A DNA stretch of 8,402 nucleotides from Deltaproteobacteria bacterium (GCA_024636215.1 JAGXHL010000095.1:1-8402), one strand, 5' to 3'; numbered from the stretch's first letter, positions 1 through 6,301 are shown. A program made the numbers and translations. Notes: a model not told the origin generated them from the letters alone.

Positions 1-553
1 GGAATCCGTACGTCGGGCGATGGCGATCCAGATGATCATCAACAAGGAGCTTGGCCTGGCTAAAAACGAAAATCCTCTGCAGGGGGCTTTCATTATCGAA
101 GAACTCACCGACCTGGTCGAAGAAGCGGTGCTGGAACAGTTTGAACAGATCAGCCAGCGCGGCGGCGTACTCGGGGCGATGGAGACTCTCTACCAGCGAA
201 CCAGGATTCAGGAAGAGTCGATGCTCTACGAGCACAGGAAGCATACCGGCGAACTGCCGATTATCGGCGTCAATACCTATCTGAATCCGAAAACCGAGGG
301 AGAGGGGTACGCAATCCCCGGTGAACTGGCCCGTTCAACCGAAGAGGAGAAACGTCATCAGATCACCAATCTGCGCGTCTTTCAGGCGGAGCACGCCATG
401 GAAGCTCCCGAAGCGCTCAAGCGGCTGCAGAAGGCCGCCGAGGAGGGCGGCAACATCTTCGCCGAGTTGATGGAAGCGGTCAAAGTCGCTTCACTGGGGC
501 AGATCAGCGCTGCGCTTTACGAGGTCGGCGGTCAGTATCGTCGCAACATGTAA
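1..553 (+). CDS. icmF: IcmF-type coenzyme-B12 acyl-CoA mutase, C-terminal part (5' end outside window)
   Basis: The reading frame is open from base 2, so the start lies outside the window; about 183 C-terminal residues are visible. The segment matches the end of the TIM-barrel mutase domain of methylmalonyl-CoA mutase relatives, with an IINKELGL...[20 protein letters not shown] stretch and the end [19 protein letters not shown]. That ending is, from memory of the family, typical of fused isobutyryl-CoA mutases (IcmF) rather than stand-alone MutB. IcmF combines a B12-binding domain, a G-protein chaperone domain and the mutase barrel in one chain, and interconverts isobutyryl-CoA with n-butyryl-CoA or related acyl-CoAs in the cytoplasm. 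The B12 and GTPase domains are not visible, so the fusion is inferred. A plain methylmalonyl-CoA mutase large subunit is the main alternative. The stop is TAA and no gene overlaps the end. Confidence 0.8.
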   Translation, partial: ESVRRAMAIQMIINKELGLAKNENPLQGAFIIEELTDLVEEAVLEQFEQISQRGGVLGAMETLYQRTRIQEESMLYEHRKHTGELPIIGVNTYLNPKTEGEGYAIPGELARSTEEEKRHQITNLRVFQAEHAMEAPEALKRLQKAAEEGGNIFAELMEAVKVASLGQISAALYEVGGQYRRNM

Positions 554-563
554 CTCGTTTTCC

Positions 564-618
564 TCTGGAAACGGCCCTTTTCCAGATCGAAACTGCGGTC
601 GCGCAACCCGGAGTTTCG
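564..618 (+). other. Two consecutive inverted repeats after the mutase gene
   Basis: Eleven to 65 bases past the mutase stop there are two hairpins. The first pairs TCTGGAAA (564-571) with TTTCCAGA (579-586), an 8-bp perfect stem with a 7-base loop. The second pairs CGAAACT (588-594) with AGTTTCG (612-618). Neither is followed by a run of T, so they are not classic intrinsic terminators. They may protect the 3' end of the mutase mRNA or help factor-dependent termination. That role is inference. Confidence 0.35.
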
Positions 619-643
619 GATGGACACGAACTCATAATCAGAG

Positions 644-648
644 AGGAG
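644..648 (+). promoter_or_regulatory. Ribosome binding site deciding a TTG start
   Basis: AGGAG lies six bases before TTG at 655. No ATG in this frame precedes the conserved RRSIRKY motif, so this site fixes the TTG as the start of the nitroreductase gene. Confidence 0.7.
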
Positions 649-654
649 ATCGAC

Positions 655-1191
655 TTGGACATTTTCCAGGTTTTCAGGGATCGCCGCAGTATCCGCAAAT
701 ATCTGGACAGACCTGTCGAGGCAAACAAGATTGCACAGGTTTTAGACGCTGCCCGACTGGCCCCCTCGTGGAAAAATTTACAGTGCTGGCGCTTCCTGGT
801 ACTCGACGATCAGAGCCGCAAGGCGGCCATCCTCGCAGCCTTTTCCGAAGACAATCCTGGCAGGAAAGCGATCGCTGCCGCACCCGTGGCAATCGTCGTC
901 TGCGCCGACCCGGCCGAATCAGACGAAGCAAACGGCATCGAATACTTCATTGCCGATACCGCCATCGCCTTCGAGCACCTCTGTCTGGCTGCCCACGCCC
1001 TCGGCCTCGGCACCTGCTGGATGGGCTGGTTCGACGAAACCAGCCTTAAAAAAGCGCTTGGCATCCCTGAACGGATAAGGGTTGTCGGGGTCACTCCTCT
1101 GGGCTATCCGGACCAGCAGCCAAAAGCCAGACCGCGTAAAGCGCTTGCCGAGATCGCCTTCTACAATCATTGGGGAAAAACGTCATCCTGA
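655..1191 (+). CDS. Nitroreductase family FMN-dependent oxidoreductase
   Basis: A 178-residue protein of the compact nitroreductase family, which uses FMN to transfer electrons from NAD(P)H to nitroaromatics, quinones or other acceptors in the cytoplasm; the physiological substrate cannot be told from the sequence. The N-terminal FMN-phosphate motif RRSIRKY is at residues 10-16. The LAPSWKNLQCWRF segment at about 35-47 is the second flavin and dimer contact region. LGLGTCWMGWF at about 116-126 is the family's central helix-strand signature, and PLGYP near residue 147 is followed by a basic tail ending the FMN site. The TTG start is chosen because AGGAG sits six bases before it and the protein then begins at the usual distance from RRS. 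It is probably transcribed alone or by read-through from the mutase gene 101 bp upstream. The length suits the short single-domain members. Confidence 0.88.
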   Translation: MDIFQVFRDRRSIRKYLDRPVEANKIAQVLDAARLAPSWKNLQCWRFLVLDDQSRKAAILAAFSEDNPGRKAIAAAPVAIVVCADPAESDEANGIEYFIADTAIAFEHLCLAAHALGLGTCWMGWFDETSLKKALGIPERIRVVGVTPLGYPDQQPKARPRKALAEIAFYNHWGKTSS

Positions 1192-1310
1192 CAGAAGTTG
1201 GCCATTCCGAGCGGATTTGTCGGCAGTGCATCCCTCAAGCCCTCACTGAAAGGGGGAATGCCCTTGTGATTTACCCAGGGTTGTGATAGGAATCTGTCGA
1301 ACCATCAATG

Positions 1311-1337
1311 AGCCAGCCGCAAGCTTGGCGGGCTTTT
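1311..1337 (+). terminator. Possible terminator downstream of the nitroreductase gene
   Basis: AGCC-A-GCC (1311-1318) can pair with GGC-G-GGCT (1327-1333) around a GC-rich stem with one A/G mismatch and a loop of about eight bases, followed by TTTT. It lies 120 bases past the nitroreductase stop, which is far for that gene, and the T run is short, so this is a moderate call. Confidence 0.4.
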
Positions 1338-1384
1338 ATCAGGTTTTCCCGAGCAATTTTTGGTGCACTTGTAAAAACTCATGG

Positions 1385-1399
1385 GATGGCTAAGCCATC
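1385..1399. repeat. 15-bp palindrome GATGGCT-A-AGCCATC
   Basis: A perfect 7-1-7 inverted repeat followed by an AATTTTT run. With one central base it cannot close as a full hairpin; a 5-bp stem with a 5-base loop is possible. It could be an operator, a weak terminator or part of a dispersed repeat. I cannot distinguish these. Confidence 0.45.
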
Positions 1400-1417
1400 A
1401 ATTTTTCTGCCATGCAT

Positions 1418-1449
1418 AAAAGCGGCCAGAAGTGGACGCTTTTGTTTTT
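1418..1449 (+). terminator. Terminator-like hairpin just before plsY
   Basis: AAAAGCG (1418-1424) pairs with CGCTTTT (1437-1443). Inside, CCA (1426-1428) pairs with TGG (1433-1435) across one G/A mismatch, leaving a GAAG loop. The T tract continues as TTTTGTTTTT. The shape is that of an intrinsic terminator. It ends ten bases before the plsY ATG, so it lies in the plsY leader and may work as an attenuator, or plsY may be transcribed from a start within or just after it. Confidence 0.55.
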
Positions 1450-1458
1450 GAGATCGTT

Positions 1459-2055
1459 ATGGACGACTTGCTCTTTATCTTTGTTCTGATTATCATTTAC
1501 CTGATCGCTGCCATCCCTACCGGTGTCATCCTGTCCCGCCTCATGGGCAGCGAGGATGTCCGTCAGAAAGGCAGCGGCAATATCGGCGCGACCAATGTCT
1601 ACCGGGTGGTCGGCAAACTGGCCGGCATCCTGACGCTGGTCGGTGACACCATGAAGGGTTTTCTGCCCCTGTTGGCTTACAAGAGCTGGCTGGCACCAAC
1701 GCCGACCCAGCTCGGCATTGCCTGCGCCATCGCCATCATTGGTCATTGCTATCCGGTCTACCTGAAATTCAGAGGCGGCAAAGGCGTCGCCACCGCCCTT
1801 GGTATCTTCCTGGTGCTCTCACCGGCAGCGGTCCTCGGTGCTCTGATTGTCTTTTTACTGGCGGTAGGCATAACCCGCTACATCTCCCTCGGTTCGGTCC
1901 TTGCGGCCATGTCTGCGCCATTGTTGATTCTGATGCTGAACCAACCACAACCGATTTTTGTGGCGACACTCTTTATTGCCGCGCTGGTGATATGGCGCCA
2001 CCGCAGCAACATACGACGTCTGCTGGATGGCACTGAAGGACACTTCAAGGTGTGA
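1459..2055 (+). CDS. plsY: Glycerol-3-phosphate acyltransferase PlsY (acyl-phosphate dependent)
   Basis: A 198-residue integral membrane enzyme that transfers an acyl group from acyl-phosphate to sn-glycerol-3-phosphate, giving lysophosphatidic acid, the first committed step of phospholipid synthesis in bacteria using PlsX/PlsY. All three family motifs are present: KGSGNIGATNVYR (37-49), the phosphate-binding KFRGGKGVAT (103-112) and WRHRSNIRRLLDGTE (179-193). Hydrophobic spans at about 3-23, 55-75, 85-101, 113-137 and 140-178 (two segments) fit the usual multi-helix inner-membrane topology. ATG 1459 is chosen over GTG 1432. It puts the first helix at the normal distance from the N-terminus, GAGAT lies just upstream, and GTG 1432 sits inside a hairpin loop. 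The gene is followed after 81 bases by mltG on the same strand, so the two may be co-transcribed envelope genes. Confidence 0.95.
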   Translation: MDDLLFIFVLIIIYLIAAIPTGVILSRLMGSEDVRQKGSGNIGATNVYRVVGKLAGILTLVGDTMKGFLPLLAYKSWLAPTPTQLGIACAIAIIGHCYPVYLKFRGGKGVATALGIFLVLSPAAVLGALIVFLLAVGITRYISLGSVLAAMSAPLLILMLNQPQPIFVATLFIAALVIWRHRSNIRRLLDGTEGHFKV

Positions 2056-2068
2056 CAGGCTCAGTTTG

Positions 2069-2097
2069 TTGACTTTTCCCGAGAACACCCCAACAAT
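2069..2097 (+). promoter_or_regulatory. Possible sigma-70 promoter for mltG
   Basis: TTGACT (2069-2074) and AACAAT (2092-2097) are separated by 17 bases. They match the sigma-70 boxes at five and four of six positions and lie about 40 bases before the mltG start. The -10 box is poor, so read-through from plsY is equally plausible. Confidence 0.3.
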
Positions 2098-2136
2098 AGC
2101 CTGATATCTCACGATTCTTTGTCTGGAGCGCTCTTG

Positions 2137-3141
2137 ATGACTTTGCCCACCGGGAAACTGTTTCTGTTCCTCTTGACCCTGATTGGCGTCTCTCTGCTGT
2201 GCCTCCCTCTTTGGCTGCAAAGCTTCGTTTCAACGGCGGTCACTCCGGCCGCACCACAATTGGTTGAAATTAAACCCGGCAGCTCATTCTCGCGCGTTGC
2301 CGGCCAGCTCGAACAATCCGGTGTCATCAAAGATGCCAGACGCTTTACACTCCTGGCCCGCTGGCGCAAAGCGACAGGGCAGATCCACGCCGGTGAATAC
2401 CTCTTTGAAATCTCAGCCAAACCGGATGACATTCTCGCTCGCCTGGTCGCCGGCGATATCCGCATGCTGCAGGTCACCATCCCAGAGGGTTTTACTCTGC
2501 AGGAGATCGCGACACGTCTTGACAAGACCGCTATCGGTTCCACCGATGAGTTTCTGGCCCTGTGCCACGATGCTGATTTCTTGCGCGAACTGAGCCTCGA
2601 CACCGTTTCCCTGGAAGGTTACCTGTTTCCGGAAACCTATACGTACTCGTCGTCAACCACACCAAAGCAAATTCTGGCGGCGATGGTGGCGCAGCTACGC
2701 AGGCAATTAACCCCGGAATTACTGGAACGTGCTGCAGCCCTGAATCTCAACCGTCATCAACTGCTCACCCTGGCGTCGATCATCCAGAAAGAAGCGGGCA
2801 ATGTCATGGAAATGCCCTTGATCTCAGCCGTATTCCATAATCGCTTGAAACTCGGAATCCCTTTGCAGGCGGATCCGACCGTGATTTATGGTATTGCTGA
2901 TTTCGACGGCAATCTTACCCGCAAGCACCTGGAGACGCCGACCCCTTACAACACCTACAAAACAAGGGGGCTGCCGCCAGGACCAATTGCCAGTCCGGGA
3001 CATTTTGCACTGCAAGCTGCGGCAAATCCGGCGGCAAGCAAGGATCTGTATTTTGTGTCGCGTGGTGACGGAACCCATGTGTTCAGTGCCACCCTGAAAG
3101 ATCACAATCGCGCGGTGCAACGTTACCAGAAACGCCGATAA
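2137..3141 (+). CDS. mltG: Endolytic transglycosylase MltG (YceG-like)
   Basis: A 334-residue membrane-anchored lytic transglycosylase that cleaves nascent glycan strands in the periplasm and is thought to set glycan length. Residues 8-27 form a single N-terminal membrane helix. A LysM-like segment follows at about 40-120 (VEIKPGSSFSRVAGQLEQ... to IPEGFTLQEIATRL). The YceG catalytic domain contains EGYLFPETY, LTLASIIQKEAG, LQADPTVIYG and TPYNTYKTRGLPPGPIASPG. The invariant Glu of the ASI-x-x-KE motif is E219 here, nearly the same number as E218 of E. coli MltG. The first acidic position of that motif is Gln (Q217), a variation I take to be tolerated. ATG 2137 is preferred over TTG 2119 because GGAG lies at 2124-2127, nine bases upstream. 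Length is close to the 340 residues of E. coli MltG. The gene lies 81 bp after plsY. Confidence 0.94.
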   Translation: MTLPTGKLFLFLLTLIGVSLLCLPLWLQSFVSTAVTPAAPQLVEIKPGSSFSRVAGQLEQSGVIKDARRFTLLARWRKATGQIHAGEYLFEISAKPDDILARLVAGDIRMLQVTIPEGFTLQEIATRLDKTAIGSTDEFLALCHDADFLRELSLDTVSLEGYLFPETYTYSSSTTPKQILAAMVAQLRRQLTPELLERAAALNLNRHQLLTLASIIQKEAGNVMEMPLISAVFHNRLKLGIPLQADPTVIYGIADFDGNLTRKHLETPTPYNTYKTRGLPPGPIASPGHFALQAAANPAASKDLYFVSRGDGTHVFSATLKDHNRAVQRYQKRR

Positions 3142-3172
3142 GACATGAGGCAAGAACACAAAGAGAATCCTT

Positions 3173-3339
3173 TAGCAGCCTGTCGGACTATACGGGCCGA
3201 AGCGAAAATTTGGATGTTTGAGAACAGATTTTAGCTCGTTTGCAGGTTCATAGCCGTAGCTATGGACCAAAGAGGAGCTGAAATATGGGCCAAACAGCCG
3301 GATTTGCAGCCAGCTCATGGATAGTCCGACAGGCTGCTA
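3173..3339. mobile_element. MITE-like palindromic element, 167 bp
   Basis: The element is bounded by a perfect 19-bp inverted repeat, TAGCAGCCTGTCGGACTAT at 3173-3191 and its reverse complement at 3321-3339. Inside lie nested arms: GTTTG/CAAAC (3216-3220 with 3291-3295), a 10-bp arm with one G-T pair (3228-3237 with 3275-3284) and an apical 10-bp arm with one G-T pair and a CGTA loop (3245-3254 with 3259-3268). It holds no reading frame of note. Both outer ends begin or end with TA, which could be a TA target duplication as made by IS630/mariner-type transposases; that is inference. A degraded relative of its left end occurs at 6269-6293, which supports a dispersed repeat. In transcripts from mltG it would fold into a long stem and may stop or protect the mRNA. 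Confidence 0.7.
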
Positions 3340-3404
3340 GGCATAAAGGTTTTAATCAGTGCGTCATCAGCATAGTTTAAACCTCACCAAGGATAACAAC
3401 AGCC

Positions 3405-5393
3405 ATGGCAAAACGCATCCTGCTGGCTGAAGACAATCAGCAACTGGCTGCGGCGATTGTCGAACGGCTCAAACTGCGAGGGTTCGATGTCCTGCAGGTA
3501 AGTGACGGCATTGCCGCCCTGCGCGCGATCGCGGCACAACCGCCGGAGCTGCTGTTGCTCGAGCTCAAGCTGCCTGGTCTGCACGGCATTGAGCTGATCA
3601 AGAAATTACGGCAAAGCCCACGCACCCGTGAACTGCCGGTGATTGTTCTGACCGGTTTCTACAAAGGCGACAAATTTCAGGCGGCCGCACGGACACTCGG
3701 CATCCTTCATTATCTGGAGAAACCTCTTAAGCCCGCCGAGCTCATGGCTGCGGTCCACCAGGCACTCAACCTGACCTCCTCAACAACGGCGGCATCGACC
3801 AGCGAGGCCAGGCCTTTTTCTCAACACTTGCGTACGGCTTTTTTGAAGCACTTTTCCGGGCTGCTGACCTTGAAGTATCCGGACACATCACGTCTGCTGA
3901 CATTTATCAATGGCGCTCCGGTTGCATTGCGTCCCGGCTTCATAAGCCGCGATTTTGGAGATTTCCTCTGCAGGCGGGGCCAGATCACTGCTGACGAATA
4001 CGCTTACTTCACAACTGCGGCGGCTTTTCGCCATGACAGCCTGGTGCAGATTGGCTGTCTGCAATACAATGATCTCCTGCAAGCAGAGATGGATTACCTG
4101 AGTCAGGAGCTGCTCTGCGCTTTCAACAGCGGATCGGCCCAGGCGAACTGGAAGGCGATACCTGCTCCGGAAGGGCTGCAGTTGATGACCCTGAACGTTC
4201 CGCAACTTTTCTATGAAGGCTTTCACAGGCACGCCGGCAAGACCGGCGCACTGCTGTTAAAGACCTTCCACAGCAAGTACGTTCTGCTGGATTGCAACTA
4301 TTATCGGCACATCAATTTCCTGCGTCTCGACGAAGCTGAAAAGCGCTTTATTCAAAAGATAAACGGGCAATGCAAGCTGGGCGAATTGTTTGATGATCAT
4401 TTTGACTTTGGGCCACTGCTCTTGACCCTGACCAGCCTGAACATGGCACGCTTTACAGCAGAGCCGAGCCCTTCTGCCGACTCTGGAAACCTGCCGCTGC
4501 GGACCCTCTTTAACGCAGTCGAAGAAGAGGTTGAAGTTGTCGAAATCCTGGAAAACTTCACCGACCTGGTTGACGACAGCGAGGATAATGCAGGCGCCGT
4601 TTCTTTGGCGAGCGTAGCGCAAACCGGCAAACATTCGGCAGCACCAGCGGGGCCGGAGCCTGGCAAAGCCGACGATCTCCCTCAGGAGGTGCTCCTGATC
4701 GCCAAAAGCCTGGAAGGCAAAAGTCACTATGAGGTGTTCGGCATCAAACAGGCCAAATTCTCCATTGCCTTGCTCAAGGAACGCTATTTTGCCTTCACGC
4801 GCAAGTTCGGGCCGGAAGTGCTCATGCAACTTGGCGGCGATGACGCGCGACTGGTTGAGGACATCCTCTCGAAAGTCGCTACTGCCTACGACACCCTTTC
4901 CGATGTCGTCAAAAAAGAACGTTATGATGAAATGTTCGGTGCAGACCGAATCGGTCTCGGTCACGAGGGGGATGACCGCTTCCAGGCACAGGTTCAGGCT
5001 GAATCGGGCAAAGTGTTTTTGGAGATGGAGGAGTGGGACAATGCCGAAAAGGCCTTGCAGGAAGCGGTTAACGCAGAGCCGAACAACGGCGACTATCTGG
5101 CCAACCTGGCCTGGGCGATCTATCGCAACCCCGATTACACCAACAGCCCGGCCATGATGAATAAAGCCAAGCAGATGCTCAACAAGGCAATTTCCATGGA
5201 GCGCACGGCACAGGCCTTTGCCTACAAAGGCTGGATGCTTCTCGAAGCAGGACAGGAATCAATGGCTGAAGCGGAATTTAATAAAGCGCTGAAACAGGAT
5301 GCACGCCAGTCTATGGCCCGCAGAGGACTGCGAACCCTGCAGGAGCAGCAAGAGCAACAAAAGCGGGGTCTTTTCAAGCGGATGTTTCGATGA
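3405..5393 (+). CDS. Multidomain response regulator: receiver, DUF4388/PATAN-like, J-like and TPR domains
   Basis: A 662-residue cytoplasmic protein. Residues 1-120 form a receiver (REC) domain with the acidic pair E9-D10, T83 and K106-P107. The phosphoacceptor position in LLLLELKLPG is Glu (E53, codon GAG at 3561) instead of Asp. Residues about 135-255 resemble DUF4388/PATAN (FSGLLTLKYPD...LLTFINGAPVAL...FGDFLCRRGQIT). Residues 256-355 look like a further alpha/beta or winged-helix part. An acidic linker spans 370-395. Residues 438-513 read as a J-like domain (SHYEVFGI...AYDTLSDVVKKERYDEMFG) in which the HPD tripeptide is replaced by FGPE (468-471). About 526-645 carry TPR-type repeats. There is no DNA-binding or catalytic output domain, so action through protein contacts is likely. 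AAGGAT lies ten bases before the ATG. No partner kinase gene adjoins it. The function is unknown; similar mosaics are familiar from Geobacter and myxobacteria. Confidence 0.85.
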   Translation: MAKRILLAEDNQQLAAAIVERLKLRGFDVLQVSDGIAALRAIAAQPPELLLLELKLPGLHGIELIKKLRQSPRTRELPVIVLTGFYKGDKFQAAARTLGILHYLEKPLKPAELMAAVHQALNLTSSTTAASTSEARPFSQHLRTAFLKHFSGLLTLKYPDTSRLLTFINGAPVALRPGFISRDFGDFLCRRGQITADEYAYFTTAAAFRHDSLVQIGCLQYNDLLQAEMDYLSQELLCAFNSGSAQANWKAIPAPEGLQLMTLNVPQLFYEGFHRHAGKTGALLLKTFHSKYVLLDCNYYRHINFLRLDEAEKRFIQKINGQCKLGELFDDHFDFGPLLLTLTSLNMARFTAEPSPSADSGNLPLRTLFNAVEEEVEVVEILENFTDLVDDSEDNAGAVSLASVAQTGKHSAAPAGPEPGKADDLPQEVLLIAKSLEGKSHYEVFGIKQAKFSIALLKERYFAFTRKFGPEVLMQLGGDDARLVEDILSKVATAYDTLSDVVKKERYDEMFGADRIGLGHEGDDRFQAQVQAESGKVFLEMEEWDNAEKALQEAVNAEPNNGDYLANLAWAIYRNPDYTNSPAMMNKAKQMLNKAISMERTAQAFAYKGWMLLEAGQESMAEAEFNKALKQDARQSMARRGLRTLQEQQEQQKRGLFKRMFR

Positions 5394-5505
5394 CCTCTGG
5401 AAGAAATGCGCTGTCAGACTGCGAAAAAAATTACAAAAAAACCTTTTCCCATGTTATGCCACTGAAAAGTATCCTGGATGTGCCGGCACTTACCACTGAC
5501 ACCTA
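5394..5505. other. Convergent intergenic gap
   Basis: This 112-bp spacer lies between the 3' ends of the regulator and the minus-strand membrane protein. It has A-rich runs at about 5424-5442 and a 10-bp palindrome GTGCCGGCAC at 5480-5489. I see no clear intrinsic terminator for either gene. Confidence 0.5.
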
Positions 5506-6171
5506 TCAATCGTGAACGTATACCCACGCACCCACCGTTTCAAGCCAACCACCATGTCCCATTGAAGGATAATTCTGCAGCGGATAATAAAGAAATTGAT
5601 CCCAACGCAGCGGCCCCGTCGGCGTCTCCAGCATCAGAATCCATGGATTGCCATGAAAACGTTCCCGCGCCCGATCACCGTGAAGATATGTAAAGTCAGG
5701 AAGTTGGCCGCCTTTGATCGTATGGCCAGGCGGCTCGTTCACTTGCAGCACGTCAAGACTTTTCGGTGGATGGCCGAATTCCTCATTATAAGCACGAATT
5801 GCTGCAACCAGAGGTGCCGCCTCCCGGGACAGCCGCTCAAATCCCTGCAGACGAATCTGGTCTGCCCATTTAAGAGAAATCACACTTAATGTCACCAGCA
5901 TTCCGGCGCCGATGACAACCGCCAGCGATGCACATCTGATCTTTTTAAAAAACAGTCCCAGCACGGCTACGGCCATAAACACCATACCGAACAAGCAGAG
6001 CCAGACGACCAACTCCTGACCAGGAAGCCCCCAGTCGCCGTAGCCGGAAACTGACAAATAGCTCGAACCGATGGTATAGCTGCAAAGCAAAAGGCTGAAC
6101 AGGCCGAACCCCGAAAGCGATAAAATCAACTTTGGGCGAAATCCGGTATCGCAATCGAGATCGAAAACCAT
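5506..6171 (-). CDS. Membrane protein of unknown function with three predicted helices and a C-terminal soluble domain
   Basis: I do not recognise this 221-residue protein. Three hydrophobic spans are visible at about 15-39, 54-75 and 81-100. KKIR (76-79) between helices two and three fits a cytoplasmic positive-inside loop, which would put the C-terminal 120 residues outside the cytoplasm. That domain contains an amphipathic stretch, SREAAPLVAAIRAYNEEFGHPPKSLDVL, that recalls the start of pilin-like or GspG-like globular domains, in which an A-I-x-x-Y helix is followed by a proline-rich G-x-P-P-x-S-L turn. It ends with several Trp and Tyr residues and no prepilin peptidase site. ATG 6171 is preceded by GAGGA six bases upstream, a strong ribosome site. 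It stands alone between a convergent regulator gene and the ATP-grasp-like gene, with its own upstream dyad, so it is probably monocistronic. Confidence 0.75.
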   Translation of the reverse strand: MVFDLDCDTGFRPKLILSLSGFGLFSLLLCSYTIGSSYLSVSGYGDWGLPGQELVVWLCLFGMVFMAVAVLGLFFKKIRCASLAVVIGAGMLVTLSVISLKWADQIRLQGFERLSREAAPLVAAIRAYNEEFGHPPKSLDVLQVNEPPGHTIKGGQLPDFTYLHGDRARERFHGNPWILMLETPTGPLRWDQFLYYPLQNYPSMGHGGWLETVGAWVYVHD

Positions 6172-6189
6172 AGTTTCCTCAAAAATTTA

Positions 6190-6223
6190 CCCTGATTAAT
6201 CTGAGAACATTAATCGTACAGGG
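6190..6223 (-). promoter_or_regulatory. Dyad upstream of the membrane protein gene, possible operator or leader hairpin
   Basis: GATTAAT (6194-6200) and ATTAATC (6209-6215) form a perfect 7-bp inverted repeat with an 8-base spacer. Outer arms CCCTG (6190-6194) and CAGGG (6219-6223) extend it with a few unpaired bases. It lies 19 to 52 bases before the minus-strand ATG. A TTGACC box lies just upstream on that strand (6229-6234) but has no good -10 partner. The dyad could bind a dimeric repressor or form a leader hairpin; both are inference. Confidence 0.4.
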
Positions 6224-6268
6224 AAGGGAGGTCAACTTTTTTTTGTGCCGGGCGTAACAAAGGGAGGT

Positions 6269-6293
6269 TGTCGGACGATACGGACCGAAGCGA
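6269..6293. repeat. Degenerate fragment of the palindromic element's left end
   Basis: These 25 bases match 3181-3205, the inner part of the left terminal repeat and the adjoining sequence of the 167-bp element, with two mismatches (23 of 25). The outer AGCAGCC is missing and no matching right arm follows. A GCTGTTTG just after it (6294-6301) also occurs on the reverse strand of that element's right half, so it may be an internally deleted copy. Confidence 0.6.
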
Positions 6294-6301
6294 GCTGTTT
6301 G

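Larger units (their letters stand above)
1192..1458. other. Intergenic gap rich in inverted repeats, no gene seen
   Basis: This 267-bp gap between the nitroreductase and plsY genes holds no convincing reading frame. Its first part, to about 1310, shows only short repeats, such as TTGTGAT at 1264-1270 and again at 1281-1287. The rest carries three palindromic structures: 1311-1337, 1385-1399 and 1418-1449. The concentration of hairpins and lower GC suggest an old repeat-element remnant, but no transposase trace is visible. Confidence 0.5.

Noticed and set aside
1203..1242. Faint similarity of the region after the nitroreductase gene to the right end of the palindromic element
   Set aside because: About 15 of 20 bases match around CGGATTTG with no terminal repeat; too weak to separate from chance.
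1432..1458. GTG start extending PlsY by nine residues
   Set aside because: The GTG lies in the loop and stem of a terminator-like hairpin, and the extra residues are not found in the family's N-terminus; ATG 1459 fits better.
1390..1746. Minus-strand frame of 118 codons over the plsY 5' half
   Set aside because: Antisense to PlsY motifs 1 and 2, low-complexity composition, no family resemblance.
2119..2136. TTG start extending MltG by six residues
   Set aside because: GGAG at 2124-2127 is well placed for ATG 2137 and would lie inside the longer coding sequence.
3173..3339. CRISPR-like or tRNA-like interpretation of the palindromic region
   Set aside because: There is only one pair of inverted arms, no regularly spaced direct repeats, and no cloverleaf with an anticodon arm or CCA end.
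4257..4964. Long minus-strand frame of 235 codons inside the regulator gene
   Set aside because: It is antisense to well-supported REC/PATAN/J/TPR coding sequence, has no domain signature, and no good ribosome site.
5394..5889. Small plus-strand frames after the regulator gene
   Set aside because: They lie antisense to the membrane protein gene or in the short convergent gap and have no ribosome site or recognisable content.
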